Positions 47,201 to 57,412 of a stretch of DNA of 64,000 nt are shown piece by piece. A model generated the notes under the pieces. The model did no database searches, was not told where the DNA came from, and saw only the letters and a program-made list of their open reading frames with translations. A program made the translations under genes and the position numbers. The stretch comes from Macrostomum hystrix (taxonomy: Eukaryota > Platyhelminthes > Macrostomidae). Positions within the stretch are counted from its first letter, which is position 1. Each line of letters starts with the position of its first letter. The DNA is taken from positions 6,958,001-7,022,000 of the forward strand of contig CATNEN010000024.1 in assembly GCA_950097015.1 (NCBI GenBank). The letters run 5' to 3'.

Positions 47201-50200
47201 CTGGGCGTCTCTCTCTAATGAAAAGAAAAGACTGCTACTGATATCAGTAAAAAAATCAAATTTCTTTAAATAGGCTTCCTAGAGTCTCGTTTTGGTGAGT
47301 GTGTTGTAAAAACTGACGTCGCTTATTTGTGACTTGCGTGACATTCGCTGTCAATTCTGCATGGACTTTAGTAGCTGGGTACAGAGACTAACAAGGTGTA
47401 ATAGCAGGGCGCGAGACTCGTGGACGATTTGTGGATACGGCTTATGGGCCAATGGGCCAATCGTAAACAAATAATTCATAGAGAAGACAGCAATGTCAGC
47501 TTTTAATAAGATAAGAAAACAATTTGCCAGTTGTTTCGTTGTTCTATCATAGTTACGTCTAGTTACGAGCAATTAAATTAGCTCAGTTACGAAGGGGTCG
47601 TAGCCTACTAGTTGGAGCTTCGGACTCAAAACAATGTGAGTCATTTAGCAATCCACTTAATTCTACGTGGCTTCAGTCCACCCAGCTTTGACAATGGCCA
47701 CCAGCATGAGTGCTTTTTACAGTAAAAAGACAACGCTATTTTTCCCTCGGGAGAAAGACCACAAGGGTATTGTTGCGATTGTTGTCCTGCATGTTAAACC
47801 CTGCGTGTACGTTAACTATCTCTGTCTCTCTCACCTGCCCCAGCGCACGCTTTAATATCGATCGCTCTTACCCCCTCCATTTTGAGCCCCTTGCTGTCCT
47901 TTCGCCTCCATATCTTATCTAGTTCATGCCGGCTCGCTCGCTTGACCGCCAAACAATCAATAAAATAAACTGATAATGGACTTGTCGTCTCTCTTCGCAA
48001 ATTAGAACATTTTTCTCTACAGGTATTTCAATTACCCACTGCCTACTTCACGATAGCTCCCAAACCGAATGACCGAATTTCGTGAGAATCCGCCATTTAT
48101 CAGCCGCCTTTTACAATGAGAAAACTTTCAAAGCCATCCGACGTCAGCATCTTCAAGATATTCAACTATTTTTTCGGAGACCCTGGTGACAAGGACAACT
48201 AACATTGCACTGTATGAACCTCCTAGGCGATATTCTTGGTTCCGAAAGAAATTATATATATATTCCATTCAATATTGACGAGAGTCGTTGAATATCTCTG
48301 ATTCTGGAAGTTGTTTCATCGGATGGAGCGTAAAATTTTGACCCGTTTCTGGATTTGCATGGCGATTGGTTGAATATTTTAGGTGATGCATGAAAAGAAA
48401 AGTGTGGGTTTTTAAATGCCCCACTGAAAATGACGTACGGAGATGCATTTAAGAGTCTCATAAAATGCTTCACATACATACTTAAATTGTACCACTGCAG
48501 CTCTGTCCCGTTGCACACTAAGGCAGCATTTCATTGAAAGCAAGCTGCATGACATTTTGCCATCTTCTGAATGCATATATCGCTTAAAATTGGACCTCAA
48601 CTACTTATCTACGAGTTGGGCTCCCCGCACTGACCCAGGTCGGCCTTGAGACAAAGCCATGCAGTTGCCGAGAACCTATAGAATCCAGCCGCAGTGCCGT
48701 CCAGATCGCTGCGCCGACTCTCAGACGCTGGTGGCATCAGTCGGTCGTCCGAGGTGAGCAGGTCCAGCAGCTCTGTCTCAGTCAGGCCCCATTCAGAGGC
48801 CAGCAGGAGGCCCAGCACAATGGAAACCAGCTGACGGCCGTGCCGCAGCTCCAGGCCGTCCATGCAGAGCAGGAGGGCGGAGCGCAGGTCGCTAGGCGGT
48901 GCCGCAGCTCCGGCGCCCGCCACCACGCTGGTCATCAGGTGGCCGCATCTAGCCAGCAGGCGGGCCCGCTCGGCCGCCTCTGTCGGGCTGGGCAGACTCG
49001 ATGAAGCTGATTGCCTTGTGCCGGGCACGGAGGCACTGGCACCGGCGTCTGTGACAGCGGCGTCTCCCGCCTGCTCCCACCCGGTGATGCGCAGGCGGCT
49101 GTCGGTGCGCTGGGCGAAGACGTCGATGAAGGGCAGGCAGCGGCACTCCGGCTTGACCGTCACCAGCATGTGCACGTGCGGCGGCAGCCTCTCCAGCAGC
49201 CAGTGAAAGCGGGCCGCCACGGAGCCCCTGGAGCGGAGCATGACGCAGTCGAGATCGTCGACCAGCACAAGGCACTGGCGTCTGGCCCTGCCGCCCCGCG
49301 TTGGCAGGCGCGTCAGCTCGGCCAGCAGCGAGCGCAGAAGCGAGGCCAGGCTGTCCAGCGACATCGCTCGAGGCGGCGCCGGCTGTCGCTTCCGCGATCC
49401 TCCGCCGCCTCCATCGAGGGCTCCGCCGCTGCCGGGGGCCTGCAGTAAAAGCTGAGCCTGCCGACACAGCGACTGCAGCAGGTCGTGAGCTGACAGGACC
49501 AGGCCGCACTCCCTGAGGAAGCGGCAGATGACTAGGGTGTCCGGACTTGCTGCCAGAGCTCGGCGATGCACCCGAAGCAGCAGGCCAGTCTTGCCGGAGC
49601 CTGGCGGGCCCTCCACCATGATGGGATAGTGCAGTGCGGAGTTGCCCTGCTCCCACAGCCGGCCCAGGCGATCGTCCAGTTCGCGGCTGGACGAAGAGTC
49701 GGTGTCAACGAAGAGCTCGCGCTGCAGCTGCCGCTGCTCCAGCTGGCGCAGGAAGTGCTCGGAGTCGTAGATGTCGCACACCAACACCCGGCCAGTACAG
49801 GCCGTAGTCGCCGGCTCCGGCTCCATGTAGGCTGATGTCGTCGCGGCGGCGGCCGCAGCCGCCTCCTCGGCAGCGAAGAACTCCGCCCGCGCCGCCCGGA
49901 GCTCCTCGACACTCTGTCGCAGACGGCCGCGCACAAACCGGAGCAGTTCGTCGATGTAGTCCTTGTGCTCCGGAAAGTCGACGTCCAACTGTTGTCCTGC
50001 TTGGGTGGCCGGAGTGAAATCAAAGATTTAAACCATACTGCAGCCAGGTAGTACGCAAGCTCTACTCACCGTCGAGTGAGTCCAGTTCTACTCTCATTGT
50101 CCAGTCGGGATCGACTCGGTTCAGCATGGTTGGCCAGTCCGGTGTGGCCTGCAGGCTAGCTGGCAGCGGGGGCTGCTGAGCCGCTTTGGAGGGTGTCGCC

Positions 50201-53200
50201 GCCGCAGCCGCCTTGCCTCCCTGGGTGGCTGAAGATTGGCGAGTTTTTAGAATGACGTCAGGAGTGGCGATTTCTTAGAAAAACATCAGGAGTGGTGATT
50301 TCTTAGAATAGCATGAGGAGTGTCGATTTCATAGTAGAACATCAGGAGGGGTGATTTCTTAGAATGACGTCAGAAGGTGTGATTTCTTAGAAAAACATCA
50401 GGAGTGTTGATATCTTAGAAAAACATCAGGAGTGTTGATTTCTTAGAAAAAACATCAGAAGTGTTGATTTTTTAGAATTGCATCAGGAGTGGTGATTTTT
50501 TAGAATGGCGTGGAGTTGATTTTTTTCAGAATTCACTGCTCTATTATTCCCAGTTTTGTGTCGTGGATAATTTTTTTAAACACAAAGAAAGACAAACAGT
50601 GCATTTTTGCTTGTTGGTCCTAGCTTTGATTTTGGTTATAAATTTGAAACTAGTGTTGTCTGTTTGCGTGATATTTCTCTTCAAAATAGCAGCATTTAGC
50701 TCCAAGAATGCGTTTGTTGACAAAAGGAAATAAAAAACGAAAGTAGAAAATCGTTACAAGCCAACCCTGGCTTCAATAAGTAGCCAAGGTTTATACTTTT
50801 GACTTGCTTGCACTGTCTTAAGATGGCTAGAGTGCTGAGCTTAGGAGCCATGTAAACAGAACACTTCTCGAAACTAGAAGCTTCCCAACTGAGAAAATTC
50901 CTAAATCAGATGAGATGAGATGAGAAACTTTCAAACTGAGAAACTTCCTTAATCAGAAACTTCCCAAGTGATGAGAAACTTCCCAAATGATGAGAAACTT
51001 CCCAAATGATGAGAAACTTCCCAAATGATGAGAAACTTCCCAAATGATGAGAAACTTCCCAAATGATGAGAAACTTCCCAAATGATGAGAAACTTCCCAA
51101 ATGATGAGAAACTTCCCAAATGATGAGAAACTTCCCAAATGATGAGAAACTTCCCAAGTGATGAGAAACTTCCTAAGTGATGAGAAACTTCCCAACTGAG
51201 AAACTTCCTAAATCAGAAACTTCCCAAATGATGAGAAACTTCCCAAATGATGAGAAACTTCCCAAGTGATGAGAAACTTCCCAAAGGATAAGAAACTTCC
51301 CAAAGCATGAGAAACTTCCCAAGTGATGAGAAACTTCCCAAAGCATGAGAAACTTCCCAAAGCATGAGAAACTTCCCAAGTGATGAGAAACTTCCCAAGT
51401 GATGAGAAACTTCCCAAGTGATAAGAAACTTCCCAAGTGATGAGAAACTTCCCAAAGGATAAGAAACTTCCCAAAGCATGAGAAACTTCCCAAGTGATGA
51501 GAAACTTCCCAAAGCATGAGAAACTTCCCAAGTGATGAGAAACTTCCCAAGTGATGAGAAACTTCCCAAATGATGAGAAACTTCCCAAAGCATGAGAAAC
51601 TTCCCAACTGAGAAACTTCCTAAATCAGAAACTTCCCAAATGATAAGAAACTTCCCAAGTGATGAGAAACTTCCCAATTGATGAGAAACTTCCTAAATCT
51701 GAAACTTTCCTATTCTGACGCTTGGTAATTCCGCTAATCAGATTTCACCTCACTGTCACTCACGCCTGATGCACCTGTAGACAGCTATCAGTTTCTCAGT
51801 ATTGCGGCCAATGCCGAGAATCTTCTCGCACAGCTGCTCGCAAGCTGAAAACGGAATTTAAAAGATTCATAACAGAGTAGTAAAAGTGAAATGGCACAGT
51901 TTAGTTACTATGGCAACAACTGACCGGGTTTGCAGGGATTCTCCGGTGCTTCGGCTTCAGGTAGGATGCCGAGGCGGCGGCCCCAGGCTGTGCCCTTCTC
52001 AATCAGCTCAACCAGGCTGTCGTATTTGAGCACCGAACGACTGTGAATAAAGAGAGGTAGATAAATATAGATTACACCTAGCCAAAAGTCACTAACAAGT
52101 ACTCACTGATTTTTCCATTCGAGGTCGTCAACTGCGTAGCCAGGCTGTCCAACGGTGCTAGAAATCTCACGGTAGACAGCTGAGAACACCTCAGCAGCTG
52201 CATGGCCGGGTTTAGTGTCAGTGGCAATGCCAACTAGGGAAATGGCGGCTAGGAAATGGCGGCTAGGGAAATGCCAGTTAGGGAAATGGCAGCTAGGGAA
52301 ATCGGGTGATAGGGAAAATGGCAGCTAGGGAAATCGGGTGCTACGGAAAATGGCACCTAGGGAAATCGGGTAATAGGGAAAATGGCAGCTAGGGAAATCG
52401 GGTGATAGGGAAAATGGCAGCTAGGGAAATCGGGTGCTACGGAAAATGGCAGCTAGGGAAATCGGGTAATAGGGAAAATGGCAGCTAGAGAAATCGGGTG
52501 ATAGGGAAAATAGGGAAATGGCAGCTAGAGAAATCGGGTGATAGGGAAAATGGCAGCTAGGGAAATCGGGTGATAGGGAAAATGGCAGCTAGGGAAATCG
52601 GGTAATAGGGAAAATGGCAGCTAGAGAAATCGGGTGATAGGGAAAATGGCAGCTAGGGAAATGGCAGCTAGGGAAATCGGGTGATAGGGAAAATGGCAGC
52701 TAGGGAAATGGCAGCTAGAGAAATCGGGTGATAGGGAAAATGGCAGCTAGGGAAATGGCAGCTAGAGAAATCGGGTGATAGGGAAAATGGCAGCTAGGGA
52801 AATCGGGTGATATGGAAAATGGCAGCTAGGGAAATGGCAGCTAGAGAAATCGGGTGATAGGGAAAATGGCAGCTAGAGAAATCGGGTAATAGGGAAAATG
52901 GCAGCTAGAGAAATCGGGTGATAGGGAAAATAGGGAAATGGCAGCTAGAGAAATCGGGTGATAGGGAAAATGGCAGCTAGGGAAATGGCAGCTAGAGAAA
53001 TCGGGTGATAGGGAAAATGGCAGCTAGGGAAATCGGGTGATATGGAAAATGGCAGCTAGGGAAATGGCAGCTAGAGAAATCAGGTGATAGGGAAAATGGC
53101 AGCTAGAGAAATCGGGTAATAGGGAAAATGGCAGCTAGAGAAATCGGGTGATAGGGAAAATAGGGAAATGGCAGCTAGAGAAATCGGGTGATAGGGAAAA

Positions 53201-55687
53201 TGGCAGCTAGGGAAATCGGGTGATAGGGAAAATGGCAGCTAGGGAAATGGCAGCTAGAGAAATCGGGTGATAGGGAAAATGGCAGCTAGGGAAATCGGGT
53301 GATATGGAAAATGGCAGCTAGGGAAATGGCAGCTAGAGAAATCGGGTGATAGGGAAAATGGCAGCTAGAGAAATCGGGTAATAGGGAAAATGGCAGCTAG
53401 AGAAATCGGGTGATAGGGAAAATAGGGAAATGGCAGCTAGAGAAATCGGGTGATAGGGAAAATGGCAGCTAGGGAAATCGGGTGATAGGGAAAATGGCAG
53501 CTAGGGAAATGGCAGCTAGAGAAATCGGGTGATAGGGAAAATGGCAGCTAGGGAAATCGGGTGATATGGAAAATGGCAGCTAGGGAAATGGCAGCTAGAG
53601 AAATCGGGTGATAGGGAAAATGGCAGCTAGGGAAATCAGGTGATAGGGAAAACGGCAACTCACTGATCCCCTCCGCCCTGGCAAAAGCCAAGATCGCAGC
53701 ATGCTGAGCCGGTGTCAGGTGGGTCGGAATAACCTTGGATACCGACTGGTTGCTAAGCAATGCCTTGGAATGGATGAGGATTAAACGAAGTATGCTATCG
53801 AGCGGCAGCACGAACAGCAAACACGAGCTGCTCTGACAATCAGTTTATGAGTTTTGCTCAATATTTTCCTACTCGAGTCTTCAACACTGGGTTGGATCAA
53901 CTCACAAGCCACACAGAAAGCTCTAAACTTTGCGTGCAGGATATGTTACTCAGATATTTTGATCAGTAATTAAAAGCATTCTGCCATGCATTCGGTGCGG
54001 GTGAACGAACTTTAGTGAAAGAAAAAATCCCGCGTTTTTTTGTTTGTTTTCAAGTTCTGCTTGAAATTTCCATTCGCTAATAACTGACACAACTACTGCT
54101 GTATGATATTTATTTATAATATATCAATATGTATTAATAGTAATAATTTTCACCCGCACCAATCAGGCCAGATGTGCAGCCGACAGCACAGCCACAGCTA
54201 TTGCGCGGCGCATCTGAAGACTGCATACTACTACTACTGCTACTACTACTGCTACTACTGCAAGGCAGCGGCATACCAGGCAGCAGGCGCCACTGCCTTT
54301 AGCCGCAGTCTCAGTCAGGTCGGTTTCCAATGCGGCAAAGCTCGGCAGATCCAGGTACGGATGCCGTGCGTAATTGAGGAACGGATCTAATAGCAGAAAT
54401 TCCAGGCCGCATTCGCTGGCAAATGTTTGAATTTCTGGCAGCACCAGCTCCCAAATTAGCTGGCGCTCGTGGCAGAAATCTGAAATATTTTTGTGATCAA
54501 CAACATGCAGCGTGAGTGAGTGAGTGAGTGAGTGTGTATATATATATATTAGAATTATAATTGCAGGAGGGCTGCGGCAGTGGCACATCATTTGGTGACA
54601 CTAGACCCGCAGCCAGCGAGGAGGCAATTCTGCCCATTTCGCTGACTCCTGAGCACACACGCACACAGATACTGTACGCAGGCACACGCTCACACAGGTA
54701 CATCTGCCCTGACTTTCTCATCGTCAGGCAGTGTACATATTTCATTGTGCCTTGAATTTTGGCCCTCAAGGGCATAAATTGCACGACAAGCCTCCAAGCC
54801 TTCTCTCCGCGGCTGCGCCCCAAATAAATGTGGCATCGCCGTGGAATCGAACTTTGGAACCTTGGTGCGAGAGGCAAACGCGTTAACCGCTCTGCCACCG
54901 ACCCCCGTGGGTGTGTGTGAGTGTTCCAGTGTTTCCTGTTCCTCCAAAATTGCAGCAGCAACTCAACCGGAGAGAGAAAAATTCAGTCTCCGCCTGAGGC
55001 GTGAAAAGGGAGCAGCCCAACCTCCCTCATGGGAGAAACATCCGCAATATCGAATTCTGACGGCCTGTTGCTCCATGGAGGCCGGGAATGGGATTTATGA
55101 ATCTCGGCATTAATTAGGAGCCGAGATTCTATTTCAACACGCTGAAGGGAGAAACGCTGGAGGAATTAAAATTAGTCCCGGCTTAGCGTAGCACTTAATA
55201 TTCTCGCTTGAGCTGGGATGAATTTATTACAACATTAATTTCAAGGAAGGCCTCGTTTCAACATTCAGATTAGTCTCTAATTCCACAGTGCCTGCAAGAC
55301 CCTCAGGGTCTGGTCCATGTGGGATTTGTGACGTCCCAATGCTTCACCTACTGACGCGCCTTTCGATGCTTTTCTACCAGCTCTTCATTTTCCGATGATC
55401 TCCCTGAGTTCTCACTGACATGCCCCTTAGATCTCCCTGACGTCTCCATGACGTTTCTCGGACGTCTTCCTGAGGTCTCCCTGAGGTATTTCTGAGGTCT
55501 CCCCAAAGTATCCCTGATGTCTCCCTGAGGTCTCCCTTATGTCTCCCACGTGAATTCTCACCAGCTGATATCCCCCACCTGGTGTCACCCACTCACCAGC
55601 CCCGTTGGACAGCAGGAAGAGCTTGAGCTGTGGCCGGGGCTTCTCTCTCCAGCCGGCGTCCGGTCGAGTTCCTAGGTTGGCGCTCAT
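35009..55687 (-). CDS. NACHT-WD40 protein (NWD1/NWD2-like) with polyQ and CaaX tail
   Basis: I placed 18 exons: 55687-55597, 54479-54277, 53832-53664, 52233-52107, 52040-51925, 51844-51764, 50228-50070, 49996-48635, 46073-45786, 44072-43839, 43166-42912, 41993-41870, 41375-40799, 40399-39828, 38551-38320, 38013-37649, 36579-36341 and 35427-35009. All 17 junctions keep phase, giving 1870 aa (human NWD2 about 1740). The N-terminus has PQLKLFLLSNG joined to DFCHERQLIWELVLPEIQTF, as in NWD proteins. The large exon holds the NACHT ATPase: Walker A GPPGSGKT (about 445) and Walker B CLVLVDDLD (about 560). A winged-helix-like part (GLTETELLDLL) and a helical region follow (LEYFLLPRFRFNRWVLSL). WD blades span about 1030-1650 (LVSGSADGSL, FVITGGQDSSLKVW, VVSGGQDGRLVLWNY). 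Last come a Gly/Ser-rich exon, 17 Gln and the end SRFCLIL. NWD proteins are oligomerising STAND NTPases of little-known function. The last two exons are the least certain; the 35427 acceptor could instead be 35436. Confidence 0.85.
35184..35234 (-). repeat. CAG trinucleotide run coding for 17 Gln
   Basis: A pure CAG tract in the last exon of the NACHT-WD40 gene, read as CTG on the plus strand. It lies about 60 codons before the stop. Confidence 0.97.
35513..36224 (+). mobile_element. SINE family B insertion with expanded head and 17-bp target duplication
   Basis: Direct repeats GCAGTCTGTTGAGGGAC lie at 35496-35512 and 36225-36241. Between them, about 24 copies of an A-box unit (ggggttgtagcctagta, 17-18 bp; 35517-35947) precede one normal SINE-B body, from the B-box ggttcgatttcttactccac through to cacatctggcccagtcgg and an A-rich tail. 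It lies in the last intron of the NACHT-WD40 gene, antisense. Confidence 0.93.
36605..37570 (+). pseudogene. Retroelement gag/ORF1-like remnant, copy 1
   Basis: It lies in the intron 36580-37648 of the NACHT-WD40 gene, antisense to it. Frames are interrupted by stops. A later stretch reads RCGDCGQLGHSTRHLFVCPA (about 37360-37420), a CX2CX4HX7C knuckle-like motif as in ORF1/gag proteins. The 5' part (taaaaagagcacgctatttt to ggccccggtgacaaggacaa) is shared with 47700-48205, showing a dispersed family. The exact clade is not recognised. Confidence 0.5.
39356..39722 (+). repeat. SINE family A, longest copy
   Basis: The head cagtggaggagcggttaacg has Ser/Leu-tRNA-like A-box spacing, and gagctcgattccgcggcga forms the B-box. 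The body runs through gcagccgcggagagaaggct, gcccttgagggccaacctcc and actatgagaaagttagggca to gtctagtgtcaccgaatgat. The tail is (TTA)n. It is antisense in intron 38552-39827 of the NACHT-WD40 gene. Confidence 0.92.
40495..40702 (-). repeat. SINE family A, internally deleted copy
   Basis: The minus strand starts gtgagtggcagagcggttaa and gcctctcgcaccaaggtccc. It jumps from the ttaagggcgtagattgca-type segment to gcatacagatacagtaagc. It lies in the intron 40400-40798. Confidence 0.85.
41464..41805. repeat. Minisatellite, 17-bp unit, about 18 copies, in NACHT-WD40 intron
   Basis: The unit is gatggtgtgctcctgtg. The right end changes to a longer unit with aataatagtggtctcatga. It fills most of the intron 41376-41869. 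Confidence 0.96.
42496..42916. repeat. 63-bp tandem repeat containing the exon's 5' splice site, about 6.5 copies
   Basis: The period is 63 bp (cccccacaatgc at 42501, 42564, 42627 and so on). The unit also contains tcctcacgatag, the reverse complement of the real donor CTATC|GTGAGGA at 42912. Successive units alternate gagtcc and gattcc, forming a 126-bp dimer. Confidence 0.95.
43282..43500 (+). repeat. SINE family A, 5'-truncated
   Basis: It starts at caggcttggggcttgtcgtg and continues through gcccttt.agggccaacttcc to ctggctgtgggtctagtgtc. It lies in intron 43167-43838 of the NACHT-WD40 gene, antisense. Confidence 0.85.
44160..45118 (+). repeat. SINE family A interrupted by a nested element
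   Basis: The 5' part is 44160-44447, with head ggtgagtggcagtgacgcgt and body to gctgcgggtctagtgtc. The 3' part is 45034-45118, from cgggtctagtgtcaccaaat to the (TTA)n tail. The two parts join perfectly once the insert 44448-45033 and one copy of its target duplication are removed. Confidence 0.9.
44448..45033 (-). mobile_element. SINE family C, 586 bp, nested in a SINE-A
   Basis: It is flanked by 13-bp direct repeats CGGGTCTAGTGTC (44435-44447 and 45034-45046). Read on the minus strand it starts gggcgagtgggtcagcggct (A-box) with ctagttcgattctccc (B-box), a third tRNA-like head. It continues with a long GC-rich body unlike families A and B and ends in (GATA)n. Seen only once in the window. 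Confidence 0.85.
46245..46640. repeat. Minisatellite, 20-bp unit, about 20 copies, in NACHT-WD40 intron
   Basis: The unit is ttgattgatctgggagttag. In gene sense each unit carries an acceptor-like ACTCCCAG. It lies in the intron 46074-48634. Confidence 0.97.
47592..47700 (+). repeat. SINE family B head fragment
   Basis: It has ggggtcgtagcctactagtt, ggagcttcggactca, and then cacttaattctacgtggctt and ccacccagctttg. It is truncated after the first part of the body. Confidence 0.75.
47700..48205 (+). pseudogene. Retroelement gag/ORF1-like remnant, copy 2
   Basis: It is collinear with 36605-36890: agtaaaaagacaacgctatt, then cttcacgatagctcccaaac, then ccctggtgacaaggacaac. It has an extra 260-bp segment (about 47766-48022) absent from copy 1, starting GTATTG and ending TTTTTCTCTACAG like an intron. 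Confidence 0.5.
50245..50525. repeat. Degenerate minisatellite, about 32-bp unit, in NACHT-WD40 intron
   Basis: Units are built on gatttcttagaaaaacatca with gg-agtgtt, about eight copies. It lies next to the acceptor of the exon at 50228. Confidence 0.85.
50895..51712. repeat. Minisatellite, 19-bp unit, about 42 copies, in NACHT-WD40 intron
   Basis: The unit is tgatgagaaacttcccaaa with g/t and gcatg variants, in the intron 50229-51763. The block order ctgagaaacttcctaaatca recurs at 50930, 51195 and 51605, showing block duplication. Confidence 0.97.
51904..51917 (+). promoter_or_regulatory. X-box-like site in a NACHT-WD40 intron
   Basis: GTTACTATGGCAAC matches RYYNYYATRRNRAC. It lies in the 80-bp intron 51845-51924, away from any promoter seen here, so it is probably chance. 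Confidence 0.2.
52234..53663. repeat. Intron made entirely of a minisatellite with higher-order structure
   Basis: The unit is about 32 bp, ggcagctagggaaatcgggt plus gatagggaaaat, with shorter 16-bp forms. It runs from the exon donor at 53663 to the exon acceptor at 52234 with almost no unique sequence. A marker variant (aatagggaaatggcagctag) recurs at about 52508, 52928, 53158 and 53418, which indicates blocks of about 230-260 bp. Confidence 0.96.
54160..54232 (-). repeat. SINE family B 3' fragment
   Basis: The minus strand reads cagtcttcagatgcgccgcg, then gctgtgctgtcggctgcaca, the 3' end of the family. It is in sense orientation in intron 53833-54276. Confidence 0.75.
54552..54908 (-). repeat. 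SINE family A
   Basis: It runs from ggtggcagagcggttaacgc at the right end to ggtgacactagacc..gcag on the plus strand at the left. Near full length, in sense orientation in the first intron of the NACHT-WD40 gene. Confidence 0.9.
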
Positions 55688-56119
55688 GTCGTCGGTAGAC
55701 AATCAACCTGAGGCGAGTGTCTGACTGTGAATTGTCTTAGAAGCAGACTAAGGGTAGCGCCAGACTACACACAGCTCGCTACTGCTACTGCACTGGGATA
55801 GAAGGAAGTTAGAGTCAGCGAGTGTGCAGCGTTTCTCATCCCTTAGAGCCGCGGGCGCCCCACCCATTTCTCATCCCATACAAGCGCGTCCGCCCCAGCC
55901 TCGCCTCATCTAGGACCTGGCGATCTTTCTTTTCTCCTAAAAGTCGAAGCCGTTAAGACTCGTGCGCAGATTTCTGCAGGCGTGCAGCCAATCCGAAGAC
56001 GGGAACAGAGGTGAAGGGCCTCAGTTGACGGGGAGGTTTGGGGGGAGATGAGTGGGGAAAATCGGCCAGCAAGCTTTTGCCGGGATTAATAAATAAACAT
56101 TTTCATCCACCTCTCTGTA

Positions 56120-56437
<318 letters not shown>

Positions 56438-56652
56438 GCATTCATTTGCACTACTGCTTGAGTAGTCTGGTTTTTGTACGGCATTGGCTGGTTCCAGATG
56501 GTAGTTCCTCTGGATAAAAGCGCTTACCGCGCCCATTGGCTTTCCAGCTGCCTTAATCGTTTCCGGTGATCTTGTGTGCGTGCATTCAGCGTGATTGGCT
56601 GCGGCAAGCAAGCTCGAAAGAGCTCGCTTCGCTCGCTCTTTCTCGCTTTCTA

Positions 56653-56690
<38 letters not shown>

Positions 56691-57040
56691 GTGTGCGTGC
56701 ATTCAGCGTGATTGGCTGCGGCAAGCAAGCTCGAAAGAGCTCGCTTCGCTCGCTCTTTCTCGCTATCTATATCTATTTGCCAGAACCTGCACCGGAGCGG
56801 TTACGAAAATTAGGCTTCTCGGTAGTGGCAAGCATTCATTTGCACTACTGCTTGAGTAGTCTGGTTTTTGTACGGCATAGGCTGGTTCCAGATGGTAGTT
56901 CCTCTCGATAAAAGCGCTTACCGCGCCCATTGGCTTTCCAGCTGCCTTAATCGTTTCCGGTGATCTTGTGTGCGTGCATTCAGCGTGATTGGCTGCGGCA
57001 AGCAAGCTCGAAAGAGCTCGCTTCGCTCGCTCTTACAGGC

Positions 57041-57102
<62 letters not shown>

Positions 57103-57110
57103 ATATATAT
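56438..57110 (+). repeat. Three-copy block duplication ending in (ATCT)n
   Basis: Copy 1 is 56438-56690, copy 2 is a short one at 56691-56775, and copy 3 is 56831-57105. Copies share gcattcatttgcactactgc, aaaagcgcttaccgcgccca and cgtgcattcagcgtgattgg. Each ends after ctcgcttcgctcgctctt in an (ATCT)n run. Confidence 0.9.
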
Positions 57111-57366
57111 ATTTATATCTATCTGTCTGTCAAGATGCGACTATAATGTTTGTATAAAAAAGCTAAAATCCTCAAAAGTTTCAACGAGGGTGAATAAAGC
57201 AGATTAATTGGATATAGAAACCTTTGGCTGATTTATTGACTCTTAATTAGACTGAAGCAGTCAAGATGCCCTTGTCGAGTCATATCGATCAAACGGGGTT
57301 TGCATGCTCCGAGGAAAGATTGATTGTTATTGGCTTAGCCCTCAAGTAAAAAACCATAAATCTCAC

Positions 57367-57412
57367 CTTTGGGCTTGGTTATTCCACCTAGAATGGATGC
57401 AAGCGAAGCCAT
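57367..57412 (-). CDS. Possible first coding exon of an unidentified gene
   Basis: The minus strand reads ATG then ASLASILGGITKPK with a consensus donor CAAAG|GTGAGA (phase 1). No partner exon was found to its left before the NACHT-WD40 ATG, and that first exon has an in-frame stop upstream, so it cannot simply join. It could be an alternative first exon joining the exon at 54479 (phase fits), or chance. Confidence 0.25.

Noticed and set aside
49011-49656. Several long GC-rich frames over 48862-50023 on both strands
   Set aside because: They are shadows of the NACHT exon, whose own frame carries Walker A and B motifs and fits the splice phases.
50895-51712. CRISPR-like array
   Set aside because: There are regular 19-bp repeats but no unique spacers; it is a plain minisatellite in a eukaryotic intron. 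The same applies to the other arrays.
51904-51917. X-box in a NACHT-WD40 intron as promoter of an internal transcript
   Set aside because: It lies in an 80-bp intron with no start exon nearby, and roughly two chance matches are expected in a window of this size.
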